In this document: one piece after another, positions 50,875 through 59,628 of the stretch | Layout: every line of letters starts with the position of its first letter | Position numbering within the stretch: position 1 is the stretch's first letter | DNA from: Methanoflorens sp963701995 | GTDB lineage: Archaea; Halobacteriota; Bog-38; Methanoflorentales; Methanoflorentaceae | Assembly: GCA_963701995.1 (NCBI GenBank) | Contig: OY969693.1 | Location: 1,302,001 to 1,366,000, forward strand | Direction: 5' to 3' | Length of the DNA stretch: 64,000 nucleotides | The notes under the pieces: generated by a model | What the model was told of the DNA's origin: nothing | What the model saw: only the letters and a program-made list of their open reading frames with translations | Database searches by the model: none | Program-made: the position numbers and the translations under genes

Positions 50875-51786
50875 TTACCTCTTGTTTTCAGTGACCTTTG
50901 CCTTAATCATTGATACAGGCAGTGTGTAGCGATAAAAGGTGCCTATTGGATCATAGACGTCCTTTACCATCTCGTCTAAGTCGACTGAGGAGTCCTCATC
51001 TAAACCGTATGCTGATGCGACCACATTGAGCATCGCCGCACCTTGTTCATACGAAGCGTCTGTTGGGCCGTAGCAGCCTGTGCACGTCGCATTGACCTGC
51101 GGGCATTGCGCGCCGCATCCGCTGCGCGTCGCGGGCCCCATGCACATAAATCCTTGGTTAAGCAGACACTCAGTGGGCGTGCCATTTGCTTCAATTGGTC
51201 TCTTTATTTCCTCTATTCTCTTCTCCTTCCTCTCCCGTGGACAGTCTTCGCACACGTTCTTGTTGCTCAATTGAGGCTCTTGGCCTTGGAGGAGCGCAGT
51301 GAGAACTGATGCGATGACGCTCGCATCTGGGGGACATCCGGGTATGAAATAATCGACTTTTATAACGTCTGAGACCGGTCTGAGCGTGTCAAAGAGTTTT
51401 GGCAATTCTTTTGAATTCGGGATCTCTTGATCAGGAGCTGTGGACGTCGACGTTTTAACTGCTTGTTTGATGTCTGACATCGCGTTGATGTTGTTCAAAC
51501 CTGGTACGCCACCGAACGCCGCGCAACTGCCGAGCGCAACTATGATGTCTGAGGTCTCTCGGACTTTCTGTGCGACGTGCAAGTTGTCTTCATTGCGAAT
51601 GCCACCAGTCAGTATGCCGACTGTAGTGTGTTGATCAAAGTCCTTAATGTCCATCAAAACTGGAATGCGAACGAACTCTATTGCTTGCAATACGTCTAGA
51701 AGCGCTTCGTGCAGATCTAGAACGGCTATCTCGCAACCAGAACAAACGGCTAGCCAGTCCTCTTGGACCTTTACCTTATCTCCCAT
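50875..51786 (-). CDS. mvhG: F420-non-reducing hydrogenase small subunit
   Basis: 303 residues, iron-sulfur subunit of the MvhAG hydrogenase. Cluster ligands include CSGCEIAVLDLHEALL (proximal cluster), IPGCPPDASVIASVLTALLQ, CEDCPRERKEKRI and the C-terminal GCGAQCPQVNATCTGCYGPT. It conducts electrons from MvhA toward MvhD. Start ATG 51786 with GAGGTGA upstream. The operon is transcribed away from the hdr-fwd operon across a 767-base spacer. Confidence 0.95.
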   Translation of the reverse strand: MGDKVKVQEDWLAVCSGCEIAVLDLHEALLDVLQAIEFVRIPVLMDIKDFDQHTTVGILTGGIRNEDNLHVAQKVRETSDIIVALGSCAAFGGVPGLNNINAMSDIKQAVKTSTSTAPDQEIPNSKELPKLFDTLRPVSDVIKVDYFIPGCPPDASVIASVLTALLQGQEPQLSNKNVCEDCPRERKEKRIEEIKRPIEANGTPTECLLNQGFMCMGPATRSGCGAQCPQVNATCTGCYGPTDASYEQGAAMLNVVASAYGLDEDSSVDLDEMVKDVYDPIGTFYRYTLPVSMIKAKVTENKR

Positions 51787-51916
51787 TTATGAGTCACCTC
51801 ATGTCTGAATTCCGGAAAAGCAGTGAGAGTCAATGATGAGGTCAAATACATCATGACCTCTCGGAGAAATGCAAAATTGCCTCACACTCTTGACCCATTT
51901 GTATTTCGGCTTCCTC

Positions 51917-51930
51917 TATATAAAATATTT
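51917..51930 (-). promoter_or_regulatory. TATA box of mvhGA
   Basis: AAATATTTTATATA on the minus strand, about 130 bases before mvhG; implies a leader of roughly 100 bases. Confidence 0.5.
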
Positions 51931-52482
51931 TGAGTGAAGTTACTAATGATGTTCAATTCAAAAACATTCCGTACAGAGGCGCAGAAACTGCTATCACTTT
52001 TAACTAGCAATTTATATGAAATTACTAATATATAAGCTTGTTATGCCCGATTTGAGGGACGTGACGCGATATCTCCTCTATCGACTCTTCGAGTCCGACT
52101 ATCGTTCCTTTTCGTTGTGCGTCCGTGCGCACGCGATGCCGGCTCAGACCTCTCAGAAGCCCCTTGGCGCAATGTCTACTGACGCGCGGGTCTTTGCAGC
52201 AGCTTTATCATCTACGAGAGAGATATATATAATTGTATATATTTTAAAGAATATTTTAAGGATATTATGCACAGAGAATTGGGTGAACGCGTTTGTCTGG
52301 CATTCGCCCAAAAATGAATTTGATTTGTTTTATTAAAGTAAATAATATATAATCATACTAAATAATATATGAATGCTGGTGCGCGAGGAACGGCTGGCGC
52401 TGTTTTCGGTGTGCCAAACAAAGTAATGGGTGGGTTTGAAGAACAACCAAATGGCTTCGATAGTTGAACTAAATAATAAGCC

Positions 52483-52495
52483 TTTTATATTAAAT
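52483..52495 (+). promoter_or_regulatory. TATA box of the hdr-fwd operon
   Basis: TTTTATATTAAAT about 60 bases before the first gene of the operon, preceded by an A-rich block (AAATAATAAG) that could act as BRE. Confidence 0.5.
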
Positions 52496-52553
52496 ATCTT
52501 GAACCTACGTGCGAATAATTGACTTTTTAGTAGACATGAGGCTGGTGAAATAG

Positions 52554-52784
52554 GTGACATTTGCGTTACATATAGATAAGAGCTGCACTGGCTGCAACAA
52601 CTGCGTCGTGGCGTGTCCAGTCAACGCGCTTGAACTCGTCGTTGACGAACCTGCGACGACTAAGAAGACGTACAAAGTGCAGGGCGGCAAATCCCTAGCC
52701 GTAGACGAGGATGTCTGCGAAGCGTGTGGCGTTTGCCTTCAGGCTTGTCCACGAGATTGCATCCAGCTAACAGGACAGGGATAA
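52554..52784 (+). CDS. fwdG: 2[4Fe-4S] ferredoxin, FwdG-like
   Basis: 76 residues with two cluster motifs, CTGCNNCVVACPVNALEL and CEACGVCLQACPRDCIQL. GTG start at 52554 with GGTGA just upstream. First gene of the operon, 17 bases before the polyferredoxin; by family knowledge such a ferredoxin docks to the Fwd/Fmd complex and links the polyferredoxin wire to FwdB. It may instead be a free carrier, as the sequence itself does not decide. Fe-S spacing is standard. Confidence 0.85.
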   Translation: MTFALHIDKSCTGCNNCVVACPVNALELVVDEPATTKKTYKVQGGKSLAVDEDVCEACGVCLQACPRDCIQLTGQG

Positions 52785-52801
52785 AAAGGAGGGAATGAGC
52801 T

Positions 52802-53914
52802 TTGGCTTTGTTTCCGATATACTCTAAGAGAGAGGAAGGACGAAAATCGATCATAGAACAAAAGACGCTGGTACAGGCCCTCAACCTCGCCCTTGATATG
52901 GAGCGATGTACTGGCTGCGGCATTTGCAAAGAGGTATGCCCAGAAGAGGCGATTGAGAAAGGTCCAGTCGGAGCCGTGGGATTTAAAGAGATGGAAGTCC
53001 CCGAGATGGTCTTCGACGAGAAAAAGTGTTCATACTGCGGCGTATGCGTGGAGTTGTGTCCATTTACCGCGCTCAAGCTCACCGAAAATGGTGAGCCGAA
53101 GACCGATCTCATTGACCAGCAGGGGTTCCCCCACTACCTGAAGGTAGCCGAAATAAACCTAGACACGTGCGTGAGATGCAAGGTATGCGAAGAGATGTGT
53201 CCACGCGACAACGCGATAGAGCGAAACGTACCAGAGGTCACTGAGCGACAGCAAGCCATCACGTATACGGCCGAAATGCAACTCAACGAGGACCCCGGAA
53301 GCGAGAACAAGTGCACCTACTGCGGCCTTTGCGGTGAGATCTGTGATGCGCTGACGGTGGAGCACAAAGAGGCGACTCCCCTCAACGTCGAAGCGAGTGG
53401 AGAAGTGAAGTTTGAATCTTCAAAGTGCGACGGGTGCAAGATTTGCGAAGAGATCTGCCCGACAGACTCTATAAAGGTCGATAGGACGATCACTGAGGCG
53501 AAGCTCCAAGGTGAGGTCACAATCAACAAAGACGAGTGCATGTACTGCACGTGGTGCGCAAAGACGTGCCCCGTCGAGAACACCATTGACATCAAGAAGA
53601 TCTTTGAAGGGTCTATTAATATAAAGACGGAAAACTGCCCAGCAGGATGTTCAGCATGTGTGGAGATCTGTCCGTGCAACGCACTCTATTTGCCGCCTCA
53701 AAAAGAGCCCGGAGAGATAGCAACAAAGCTTGAAGTGAATGATGATTTCTGCACGCTCTGCGGTGCTTGCGTGAACGTTTGTCCGGTTGCCAACACGATC
53801 GAGGTCAAGCGTGACGTGATACACATCGAAGGCACGGAGACGGAGCTTTACAAGAAGACGGCTGGCAAGATGATGGAGCTTAAGACTCCGACGATCGAAA
53901 AGTTGGGGGCATAA
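52802..53914 (+). CDS. fwdF: Polyferredoxin, FwdF/FmdF-like (8 clusters)
   Basis: 370 residues with eight Cys motifs, in order CTGCGICKEVCP, CSYCGVCVELCP, CVRCKVCEEMCP, CTYCGLCGEICD, CDGCKICEEICP, CMYCTWCAKTCP, CPAGCSACVEICP and CTLCGACVNVCP. The fourth has Asp where Pro usually follows, and the seventh has an extra residue. In Fwd/Fmd complexes this subunit is an electron wire between HdrA and the CO2-reducing site. TTG start 52802 with GGAGG (52789-52793). It directly precedes hdrC, supporting a physical Hdr-Fwd link. Confidence 0.9.
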   Translation: MALFPIYSKREEGRKSIIEQKTLVQALNLALDMERCTGCGICKEVCPEEAIEKGPVGAVGFKEMEVPEMVFDEKKCSYCGVCVELCPFTALKLTENGEPKTDLIDQQGFPHYLKVAEINLDTCVRCKVCEEMCPRDNAIERNVPEVTERQQAITYTAEMQLNEDPGSENKCTYCGLCGEICDALTVEHKEATPLNVEASGEVKFESSKCDGCKICEEICPTDSIKVDRTITEAKLQGEVTINKDECMYCTWCAKTCPVENTIDIKKIFEGSINIKTENCPAGCSACVEICPCNALYLPPQKEPGEIATKLEVNDDFCTLCGACVNVCPVANTIEVKRDVIHIEGTETELYKKTAGKMMELKTPTIEKLGA

Positions 53915-53916
53915 AG

Positions 53917-54474
53917 ATGACTAGCGAAGGTATGAGAGACCCAAAGCACTATCAGCTTGGAAAAACTCAATTTGACCCCGATCTCATCAAAGAGGTCATA
54001 GCCCTTGGCGGCAAGAACGCACAAATGTGCTATCAGTGCGGAACGTGCACTGCAAGCTGTCCGATGGGCCAGAGAAGCGGGCTTCGGGTAAGAACCGTAA
54101 TGAGAAAGGCCAATCTCGGCATGAGGGACGTCCTCGACGATCCAGACCTGTGGCTGTGCACGACGTGTTACACGTGCTCCGACCGCTGTCCGCGGAGAAT
54201 AATGGCGACGGATGCCATTATCGCGCTCCGCAATATCGCGACTCGGGAGAAGAAAGTGCCGATGAGCATGATAAAGATCATGGGCGCGATCAGCAAGACG
54301 GGTCACGGAGTGCCGAACAATGAGGCCAATATGAAAAATCGCGTCAAGGTGGGACTGCCCGAGAACCCTCCGACGACACACACGTACCCGGAGTACATTA
54401 AAGACATTAATAAGATACTCGAGGTTACAGGACTGCTTAAAATCAGAGAGGAGATGGAGGCGGAAAGTCAATGA
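53917..54474 (+). CDS. hdrC: Heterodisulfide reductase subunit C
   Basis: 185 residues with two [4Fe-4S] motifs, CYQCGTCTASCPMG and CTTCYTCSDRCPRR. HdrC carries electrons from HdrA to the HdrB active site. Starts two bases after the polyferredoxin stop and overlaps hdrB by four bases (ATGA). Confidence 0.95.
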   Translation: MTSEGMRDPKHYQLGKTQFDPDLIKEVIALGGKNAQMCYQCGTCTASCPMGQRSGLRVRTVMRKANLGMRDVLDDPDLWLCTTCYTCSDRCPRRIMATDAIIALRNIATREKKVPMSMIKIMGAISKTGHGVPNNEANMKNRVKVGLPENPPTTHTYPEYIKDINKILEVTGLLKIREEMEAESQ

Positions 54475-55355
54475 AGGAGTACAATTTCTTCTTAGGCTGC
54501 ATCGCTCCTAACCGATATCCCGGCATTGAAGCATCAGCAGTGACGACTTCAAGGAAGTTCGATATTGAACTACGCGATTTCAAGGGAGCGTCGTGCTGCC
54601 CCGCGCCCGGTGCATTCGGGTCAATGGATGTGAATGCGTGGCTTGCGCTCGGAGCACGAAACATTTGTCTATCCGAAAAGGAAGGCAAAGATATTGCCCT
54701 CATATGTAACGGCTGTTACAAGTCGCTTTTTGAGGCGAATCACCGGCTCAAAGCCGATCCTGTGATGAGGGAAAAGGTCAACTCGATTCTTGCAAACATT
54801 GACTACGAGTTTCAAGGGTCAGTAGAGGTACGACACCTTATCGACATCTTGTACAACGATGTCGGACCGGACAAAGTGAAAGAGTCCGTTGAAGTGCCAC
54901 TGACCGGACTGAACGTGGCCATTCACTACGGATGTCACTTGCTTAAGCCAAAGTTCGACAGAACGTTTGGCTCGAGTGAGCGACCGCGCTTCTTCGACGA
55001 GTTGGTTGAGGCGCTAGGGGCCACGTCAATCGATTACAAGGAAAAGATGATGTGCTGTGGGGCTGGAGGAGGAGTTCGATCGTACAAGATGGATCTCGCA
55101 CTTGATATCGCAAACGAAAAGCTCTACAACATGACTCAAGCAGGCGCAGACCTCATAGTGGATGTCTGCCCGTTCTGTCACCTCCAGTTGGATCGTGGAC
55201 AGGTTGAAATAAAGGAGAAGTTTGGAGACGTGTACGACCTACCGGTTCTCCACTACAACCAGCTTCTCGGCATGGCACAGGGCATGAACCCTGAAGAGCT
55301 GGGCCTTGATGCCCACGAGATAAGTGTTGAGCCACTGCTCGCAAAGATAATGTGA
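54471..55355 (+). CDS. hdrB: Heterodisulfide reductase subunit B
   Basis: 294 residues. Holds the CCG domain repeats that bind two noncubane [4Fe-4S] clusters: SCCPAPGAFGSMD and CNGCYKSLFEANHRLKADPV in the first half, YGCHLLKPKFDR, MCCGAGGGVRSYKMDLALD and CPFCHLQLDRGQ in the second. HdrB reduces CoM-S-S-CoB to the free thiols. All expected cysteines are seen. Translation is coupled to hdrC by the overlapping ATGA. Confidence 0.96.
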   Translation: MKEYNFFLGCIAPNRYPGIEASAVTTSRKFDIELRDFKGASCCPAPGAFGSMDVNAWLALGARNICLSEKEGKDIALICNGCYKSLFEANHRLKADPVMREKVNSILANIDYEFQGSVEVRHLIDILYNDVGPDKVKESVEVPLTGLNVAIHYGCHLLKPKFDRTFGSSERPRFFDELVEALGATSIDYKEKMMCCGAGGGVRSYKMDLALDIANEKLYNMTQAGADLIVDVCPFCHLQLDRGQVEIKEKFGDVYDLPVLHYNQLLGMAQGMNPEELGLDAHEISVEPLLAKIM

Positions 55356-55371
55356 GGAAGGAGGCACAAAA

Positions 55372-57351
55372 ATGGACGAAGAGAAGAGAATCGGCGTATT
55401 CATATGTCATTGCGGTACTAACATCGCGGGCGTCATAGACGTTAAGGAACTGGCCGAGTACGCAAAGACCCTGCCGAACGTCGCACACGCCGAGGATTAT
55501 ACGTACGTGTGTTCAACACCCGGTCAAACCATGATAAGAGACCGGATAAAGGAACATAACCTCAACGGGACTGTCGTGGCGGCGTGTTCACCAAGGCTGC
55601 ACGAACCTACGTTTAGGAAAGCGACCGAAGAGGGCGGGGTGAACCCATTCCTGTTTTCGATGGCGAACATCCGGGAGCAGGACACGTGGGTACACATGGA
55701 AGAGCCGGAAAAGGCAATGCAGAAGGCAAAGGATGTGGTCAGAATGGAGGTCGCGCGGGCATCTATGCTGGAGCCCCTCACTCCAAAGACTGTTCCGGTT
55801 GAAAAGGCTGCACTCGTTATCGGCGCAGGTATCGCCGGCATCCAAGCCTCACTGGAGCTTGCCGATGCGGGAATAAAGACGTATTTAGTGGAGAAGGAGC
55901 CGTCCATTGGCGGCATGATGTCCCGTCTCGACAAGACGTTCCCGACACTCGACTGCTCGCAGTGTATCCTTACACCTAAGATGGTCGATGTTGAGCGCAA
56001 TCCAAATATTGAGCTGATGACCTACTCGGAGGTCGACGACATAAGCGGCTACATAGGGAACTTCGACGTCACCATTCGGCAGAAGTCCCGATACGTGTAC
56101 GAAGACAAGTGTAACGGCTGTGGCAAATGCCAAGAGGTATGTCCTGTGTCGCGGCCAAACGAGTTTGACCTGGGCTTGCAGCCTCGAAAGGCGGCCTATG
56201 TGCCGTTCCCACAGGCAGTGCCGCTCAAGTTCACCATTGATATGGACAGCTGTATCAAGTGTGACCTCTGCAAAACCGAGGAAGCGTGCGGTGAACTCGA
56301 GGCAATCGACTTCGACAAGCCCGATGAGCTCGTAACGGTCAAGGTGGGCTCAATTATCGTCGCCACCGGATTCGACATGTACGACGTTGAGCGAAAGGAG
56401 GAATGGGGTTATAAGGTCTTCGACAACGTTGTGACTGGGCTCGAGTTTGAACGGTTAATCGGCGCATCAGGGCCGACCGGCGGCAACGTCGTAAGGCCGT
56501 CTGACGGTCAGAAGCCAAAGAGCGTTGGCTTCGTGCTCTGCGCAGGCTCGCGTGATCAGGATGAAGAGGATGGTGCTAAGCCGTACTGCTCGCGTGTATG
56601 CTGCATGTACAGCTTGAAGCACGCTCACCAGCTGATCGAGAAGATCCCTGGCTGCGTGCCGTACCTGTTCTACATGGACATACGATCCTTTGGCAAGGCG
56701 TACGAGGAGTTCTACTACCGCATCCAAAATGAAGGCGGCAAGTTTATCCGAGGTCGCGTTGCGAGGATCACCGAAGATCCTGTCACGAAGAACCTCACGG
56801 TCACTGCTGAGGACACGCTCCTTGGAACACCCCTCGAGATGGAGGTTGACCTGGTAGTGTTGGCAAATGCCGTGGTGCCCGCTGAGAGCACACAGAAGCT
56901 AAAGACGCTTCTGACGCTTTCAAACAGTCCTGATGGGTTCCTGCTTGAGGCGCACCCGAAGCTCAACCCCATGTCAACGACAACTGATGGGGTGTTCTTA
57001 GCCGGGATGTGTCAAGGACCTCGAGATATTCCTGACGTCGTTGCTCACGCAGCGGCAGCAGCGGCAGCAGCATCAATCCCGATCCACAGAGGGTCAGTCA
57101 CCCTTGAACCGATCTACGCCATTGTAGACCAGGAACACTGCGGAGGCTGCGCTACGTGCATCGGCGTGTGCCCGTACGGTGCGACTGAGCTCAACGAAGT
57201 TGACGGTAAGCTCGTTGCGAGCGTCAATGAGGCGAAGTGCAAGGGCTGCGGAACGTGCGGCTCAGCGTGTCCGAGCGGCGCCATAAAGATGCAACACTTC
57301 ACGAATGAGCAGATTATGAGCGAAATAGAAGCGTTTGCTCAGGGGTGGTGA
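55372..57351 (+). CDS. hdrA: Heterodisulfide reductase subunit A (bifurcating flavoprotein)
   Basis: 659 residues, normal methanogen length. N-terminal IGVFICHCGTNIAGVIDVKE, then the FAD Rossmann motif VIGAGIAGIQASLELADAGI (about 145-165), LDCSQCILTPKMVDV, two inserted-ferredoxin motifs CNGCGKCQEVCPVSRP and CIKCDLCKTEEAC, and C-terminal clusters CGGCATCIGVCPYG and CKGCGTCGSACPSG. HdrA splits an electron pair on its FAD: one to heterodisulfide via HdrBC, one to a low-potential ferredoxin or polyferredoxin. AGGAGG precedes ATG 55372. All cysteines are encoded by normal Cys codons; no Sec codon is needed. Confidence 0.96.
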   Translation: MDEEKRIGVFICHCGTNIAGVIDVKELAEYAKTLPNVAHAEDYTYVCSTPGQTMIRDRIKEHNLNGTVVAACSPRLHEPTFRKATEEGGVNPFLFSMANIREQDTWVHMEEPEKAMQKAKDVVRMEVARASMLEPLTPKTVPVEKAALVIGAGIAGIQASLELADAGIKTYLVEKEPSIGGMMSRLDKTFPTLDCSQCILTPKMVDVERNPNIELMTYSEVDDISGYIGNFDVTIRQKSRYVYEDKCNGCGKCQEVCPVSRPNEFDLGLQPRKAAYVPFPQAVPLKFTIDMDSCIKCDLCKTEEACGELEAIDFDKPDELVTVKVGSIIVATGFDMYDVERKEEWGYKVFDNVVTGLEFERLIGASGPTGGNVVRPSDGQKPKSVGFVLCAGSRDQDEEDGAKPYCSRVCCMYSLKHAHQLIEKIPGCVPYLFYMDIRSFGKAYEEFYYRIQNEGGKFIRGRVARITEDPVTKNLTVTAEDTLLGTPLEMEVDLVVLANAVVPAESTQKLKTLLTLSNSPDGFLLEAHPKLNPMSTTTDGVFLAGMCQGPRDIPDVVAHAAAAAAAASIPIHRGSVTLEPIYAIVDQEHCGGCATCIGVCPYGATELNEVDGKLVASVNEAKCKGCGTCGSACPSGAIKMQHFTNEQIMSEIEAFAQGW

Positions 57352-57356
57352 GAGTC

Positions 57357-57815
57357 ATGGCAGAGGAATTTGAACCAAACATCTTAGGCATACTCTGTAA
57401 CTGGTGCACCTACGCGGGGGCTGACCTCGCCGGTACCTCGAGAACGCAGTACCCGCCGAACGTGCGAGTCATCCGCATCATGTGTACGGGCAGACTCGAC
57501 CCCGCATTCGTGCTGAAGGCCCTGAGCGTCGGAGCAGATGGCGTGCTTGTGTCTGGTTGCCACGTCGGTGACTGTCACTACCTTGCAGGCAACTTCAAGT
57601 CGCGACGACGTGTTGCGCTGCTGAGAAAGCTTATCGAAGAGTACGGTTACGACCGTGAGCGTCTGCGCATGACATTTATATCCGCTTCAGAAGGCGCCAT
57701 TTGGGCAGAAGTGGTCCAGGACATGGTCAACACCATCAAGAAACTTGGACCAAATCCGTTGAAGCAGGTAGGTGCAGCTGGGCAGGTAGGTGTGGTGGCG
57801 GATGACGAGTTCTGA
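57357..57815 (+). CDS. mvhD: Hydrogenase subunit MvhD (Hdr-linking)
   Basis: About 152 residues from ATG 57357; GGTGAG overlapping the hdrA stop is its Shine-Dalgarno. The [2Fe-2S] Cys set is seen as ILCNWCTYAGADLAGTSRTQ, RIMCTGRLDPAFVLKALSVG and VSGCHVGDCHYLAGN. MvhD binds HdrA and passes electrons from MvhAG (or a formate dehydrogenase) into it. Its place in the hdr-fwd operon, not with mvhAG, indicates that it is assembled with Hdr. Confidence 0.93.
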   Translation: MAEEFEPNILGILCNWCTYAGADLAGTSRTQYPPNVRVIRIMCTGRLDPAFVLKALSVGADGVLVSGCHVGDCHYLAGNFKSRRRVALLRKLIEEYGYDRERLRMTFISASEGAIWAEVVQDMVNTIKKLGPNPLKQVGAAGQVGVVADDEF

Positions 57816-58221
57816 CCCCGTCCTAACGGCTAACCTCATCACCGGCCGGACCGTTGAACAGGGCGTTGCCATTGAGGGATGGAAGGACAAACAGGAGTAT
57901 GTTGATGCCGCTGGGTTCGTACACATCGATCCCAGCGATTTCAAGACCCTCAACGTTTGGCGTGGATCGATCGTCTCGGTGGCGTCAGATTACGGCGAAG
58001 TATTGGTGAAGGCCATTCAGTCGCCCTATGGGCCGCACCCAGGAATCGTATTCATTCCGATGGGTCCGTGGGCAAATCAAGTCGTCAACCCCGACACAGA
58101 CACGACCGGAATGCCCTCTTATAAGGGCATAACGGTCACTATCCGTCCTGCTCCTGGAAAGAAGGTATTGGATGCGATTACTCTAATTAAGACGACGACA
58201 GAAGGAGGCGTTGAGGCATGA
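57802..58221 (+). CDS. fwdD: Formylmethanofuran dehydrogenase subunit D
   Basis: 139 residues from ATG 57802, overlapping mvhD by 14 bases and fwdB by four. Molybdopterin-dinucleotide-binding domain, as expected for FwdD: LNVWRGSIVSVASDYGEVLV then AIQSPYGPHPGIVFIPMGPW and VNPDTDTTGMPSYKGITV. With FwdB it forms the two-part molybdopterin enzyme. In some species FwdD and FwdB are fused; here they are separate. Confidence 0.93.
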   Translation: MTSSDPVLTANLITGRTVEQGVAIEGWKDKQEYVDAAGFVHIDPSDFKTLNVWRGSIVSVASDYGEVLVKAIQSPYGPHPGIVFIPMGPWANQVVNPDTDTTGMPSYKGITVTIRPAPGKKVLDAITLIKTTTEGGVEA

Positions 58222-59609
58222 GAGCGGTAACAGACGTCGTGTGTCCATTTTGCGGAACGCTGTGCGACGACATCGAAGTAGACGTTGATGAGGCCGGCAC
58301 GATTTGCGGGACCCGAAATGCGTGTATCATCGGTGACAACAAGTTTATGATGTCTCAAGCGCCTGACCGACACTTGCATCCTCGCATCCGCAGAGGCGGC
58401 GAGCTTGTCGAGTGTACGGCGGACGAGGCGATAAACAAGGCGGCAGAGATTCTCGTTAACGCCAAACACCCTATTCTCTATGGATGGAGCTCCACTCATT
58501 GCGAGGCGCAGGAGGCCGGCATGGCGCTTGCCGAAGACGTAGGCGGCACGATGGACAACACATCAGTGTGTTGCCACGGGCCCTCGATCTTGGCGATACA
58601 CACGGTCGGCATCCCAAGCTGCACTCTCGGAGAGATCATCAATCGCGCAGACACGGTGCTTTACTGGGGATGCAACCCAGTAAACGCCCATCCGCGCCAC
58701 ATGAGTCGGTACTCGTTATACAAGCGCGGTTTCTTCACCGAGCGCGGTAAATCTGACAGGACTGAGATCGTTGTTGATGTCCGTAAGACCGAAACCGCTC
58801 AGAAGGCTGATATCTTTATCCAGCCTGAGCAGGGACGAGACTACGAGCTCATGAATGCACTGCGAGTGGCCTTTAGAGGCGAACCTCTTCCAGAATCTGT
58901 TGCAGGGGTACCAAGAGCTGAAATTGAAAAGGTCGCACAAACGCTCAAGGACGGCCGATTTGGCATCATCTTCTTCGGCATGGGTCTTACCATGACGCGA
59001 GGAAAGCATCGGAATATCGACATCGCCATAAGCGTAACGCAAGACTTAAACAAATACACGAAGTTCGCCATTATGCCCATGCGAGGGCACTACAACGTTG
59101 CGGGAGCCGATCACGTTTCTTTGTGGGAGTGCGGCTATCCATACGCCGTAGACTTCTCCCGTGGGTTCCCACGCTACAATCCAGGCGACAGCTCCACAAC
59201 CGATGTGTTGGCACGTAAAGAAGCCGATGCGGCACTGGTCATTGCCTCGGATCCGGGAGCGCATTTTCCAATCAGCATGGTGCGGACGCTCGCTTCGATG
59301 CCGATGATAGCCATCGATCCACACGTGACGCCAACGACTGAGATCGCATCGGTACATATTCCGAGCGCGATGGTGGGTATTGAGGATGAAGGCACCGCAT
59401 ATCGCATGGACAACGTTCCCATAAGGATGCGAAAGGTTGTTGAACCGCCTGAAGGGGTTCTCATTGACAAGAAAATCATTGAACGCATACACAAGCGCGT
59501 CAGGGAACTTCAGGGGCTCGAAGTCCCGGAAGTTGAGGTGGGCAAGGTGCCACCGGCAGAAGCTCCGGCACCTAGCGCGTTTGACGGCATATTGCAGCAG
59601 GCACCGTGA
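58218..59609 (+). CDS. fwdB: Formylmethanofuran dehydrogenase subunit B
   Basis: 463 residues, the molybdopterin catalytic subunit. N-terminal [4Fe-4S] motif VCPFCGTLCDDIEVDVDE plus a following CGTRNACIIG. The metal ligand region reads NTSVCCHGPSILAIH, where Cys coordinates Mo or W (some species use selenocysteine here; this copy has Cys). Other pterin-contact blocks include VLYWGCNPVNAHPRHMSRY and VVDVRKTETAQKADIFIQPE. Reduces CO2 to formate inside the enzyme, which is then condensed on FwdA. Longer at the C-terminus than usual by a Pro/Ala-rich tail (about 30 residues). Confidence 0.95.
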   Translation: MRAVTDVVCPFCGTLCDDIEVDVDEAGTICGTRNACIIGDNKFMMSQAPDRHLHPRIRRGGELVECTADEAINKAAEILVNAKHPILYGWSSTHCEAQEAGMALAEDVGGTMDNTSVCCHGPSILAIHTVGIPSCTLGEIINRADTVLYWGCNPVNAHPRHMSRYSLYKRGFFTERGKSDRTEIVVDVRKTETAQKADIFIQPEQGRDYELMNALRVAFRGEPLPESVAGVPRAEIEKVAQTLKDGRFGIIFFGMGLTMTRGKHRNIDIAISVTQDLNKYTKFAIMPMRGHYNVAGADHVSLWECGYPYAVDFSRGFPRYNPGDSSTTDVLARKEADAALVIASDPGAHFPISMVRTLASMPMIAIDPHVTPTTEIASVHIPSAMVGIEDEGTAYRMDNVPIRMRKVVEPPEGVLIDKKIIERIHKRVRELQGLEVPEVEVGKVPPAEAPAPSAFDGILQQAP

Positions 59610-59628
59610 GGAAGGAGAGTGAGAGAAC

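Larger units (their letters stand above)
51787..52553. other. Long spacer between divergent hydrogenase and hdr-fwd operons
   Basis: 767 bases without a convincing gene, unusually AT-rich, with several TATA-like blocks and A/T runs. A frame at 52016-52336 is open but weak in character and probably not a gene. It holds at least one promoter facing each way; a regulatory RNA or protein-binding region is possible but not shown. Confidence 0.45.

Noticed and set aside
52016..52336. Open frame of 106 codons in the spacer before fwdG
   Set aside because: Very AT-rich ends, no Shine-Dalgarno sequence, no protein-like domain; it overlaps probable regulatory DNA.
53848..54471. Minus-strand open frame opposite hdrC
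   Set aside because: Shadow of hdrC in a well-ordered operon.
58218..59609. Selenocysteine in FwdB as in some methanogens
   Set aside because: The metal-ligand position is encoded by normal Cys codons and no in-frame TGA is present.
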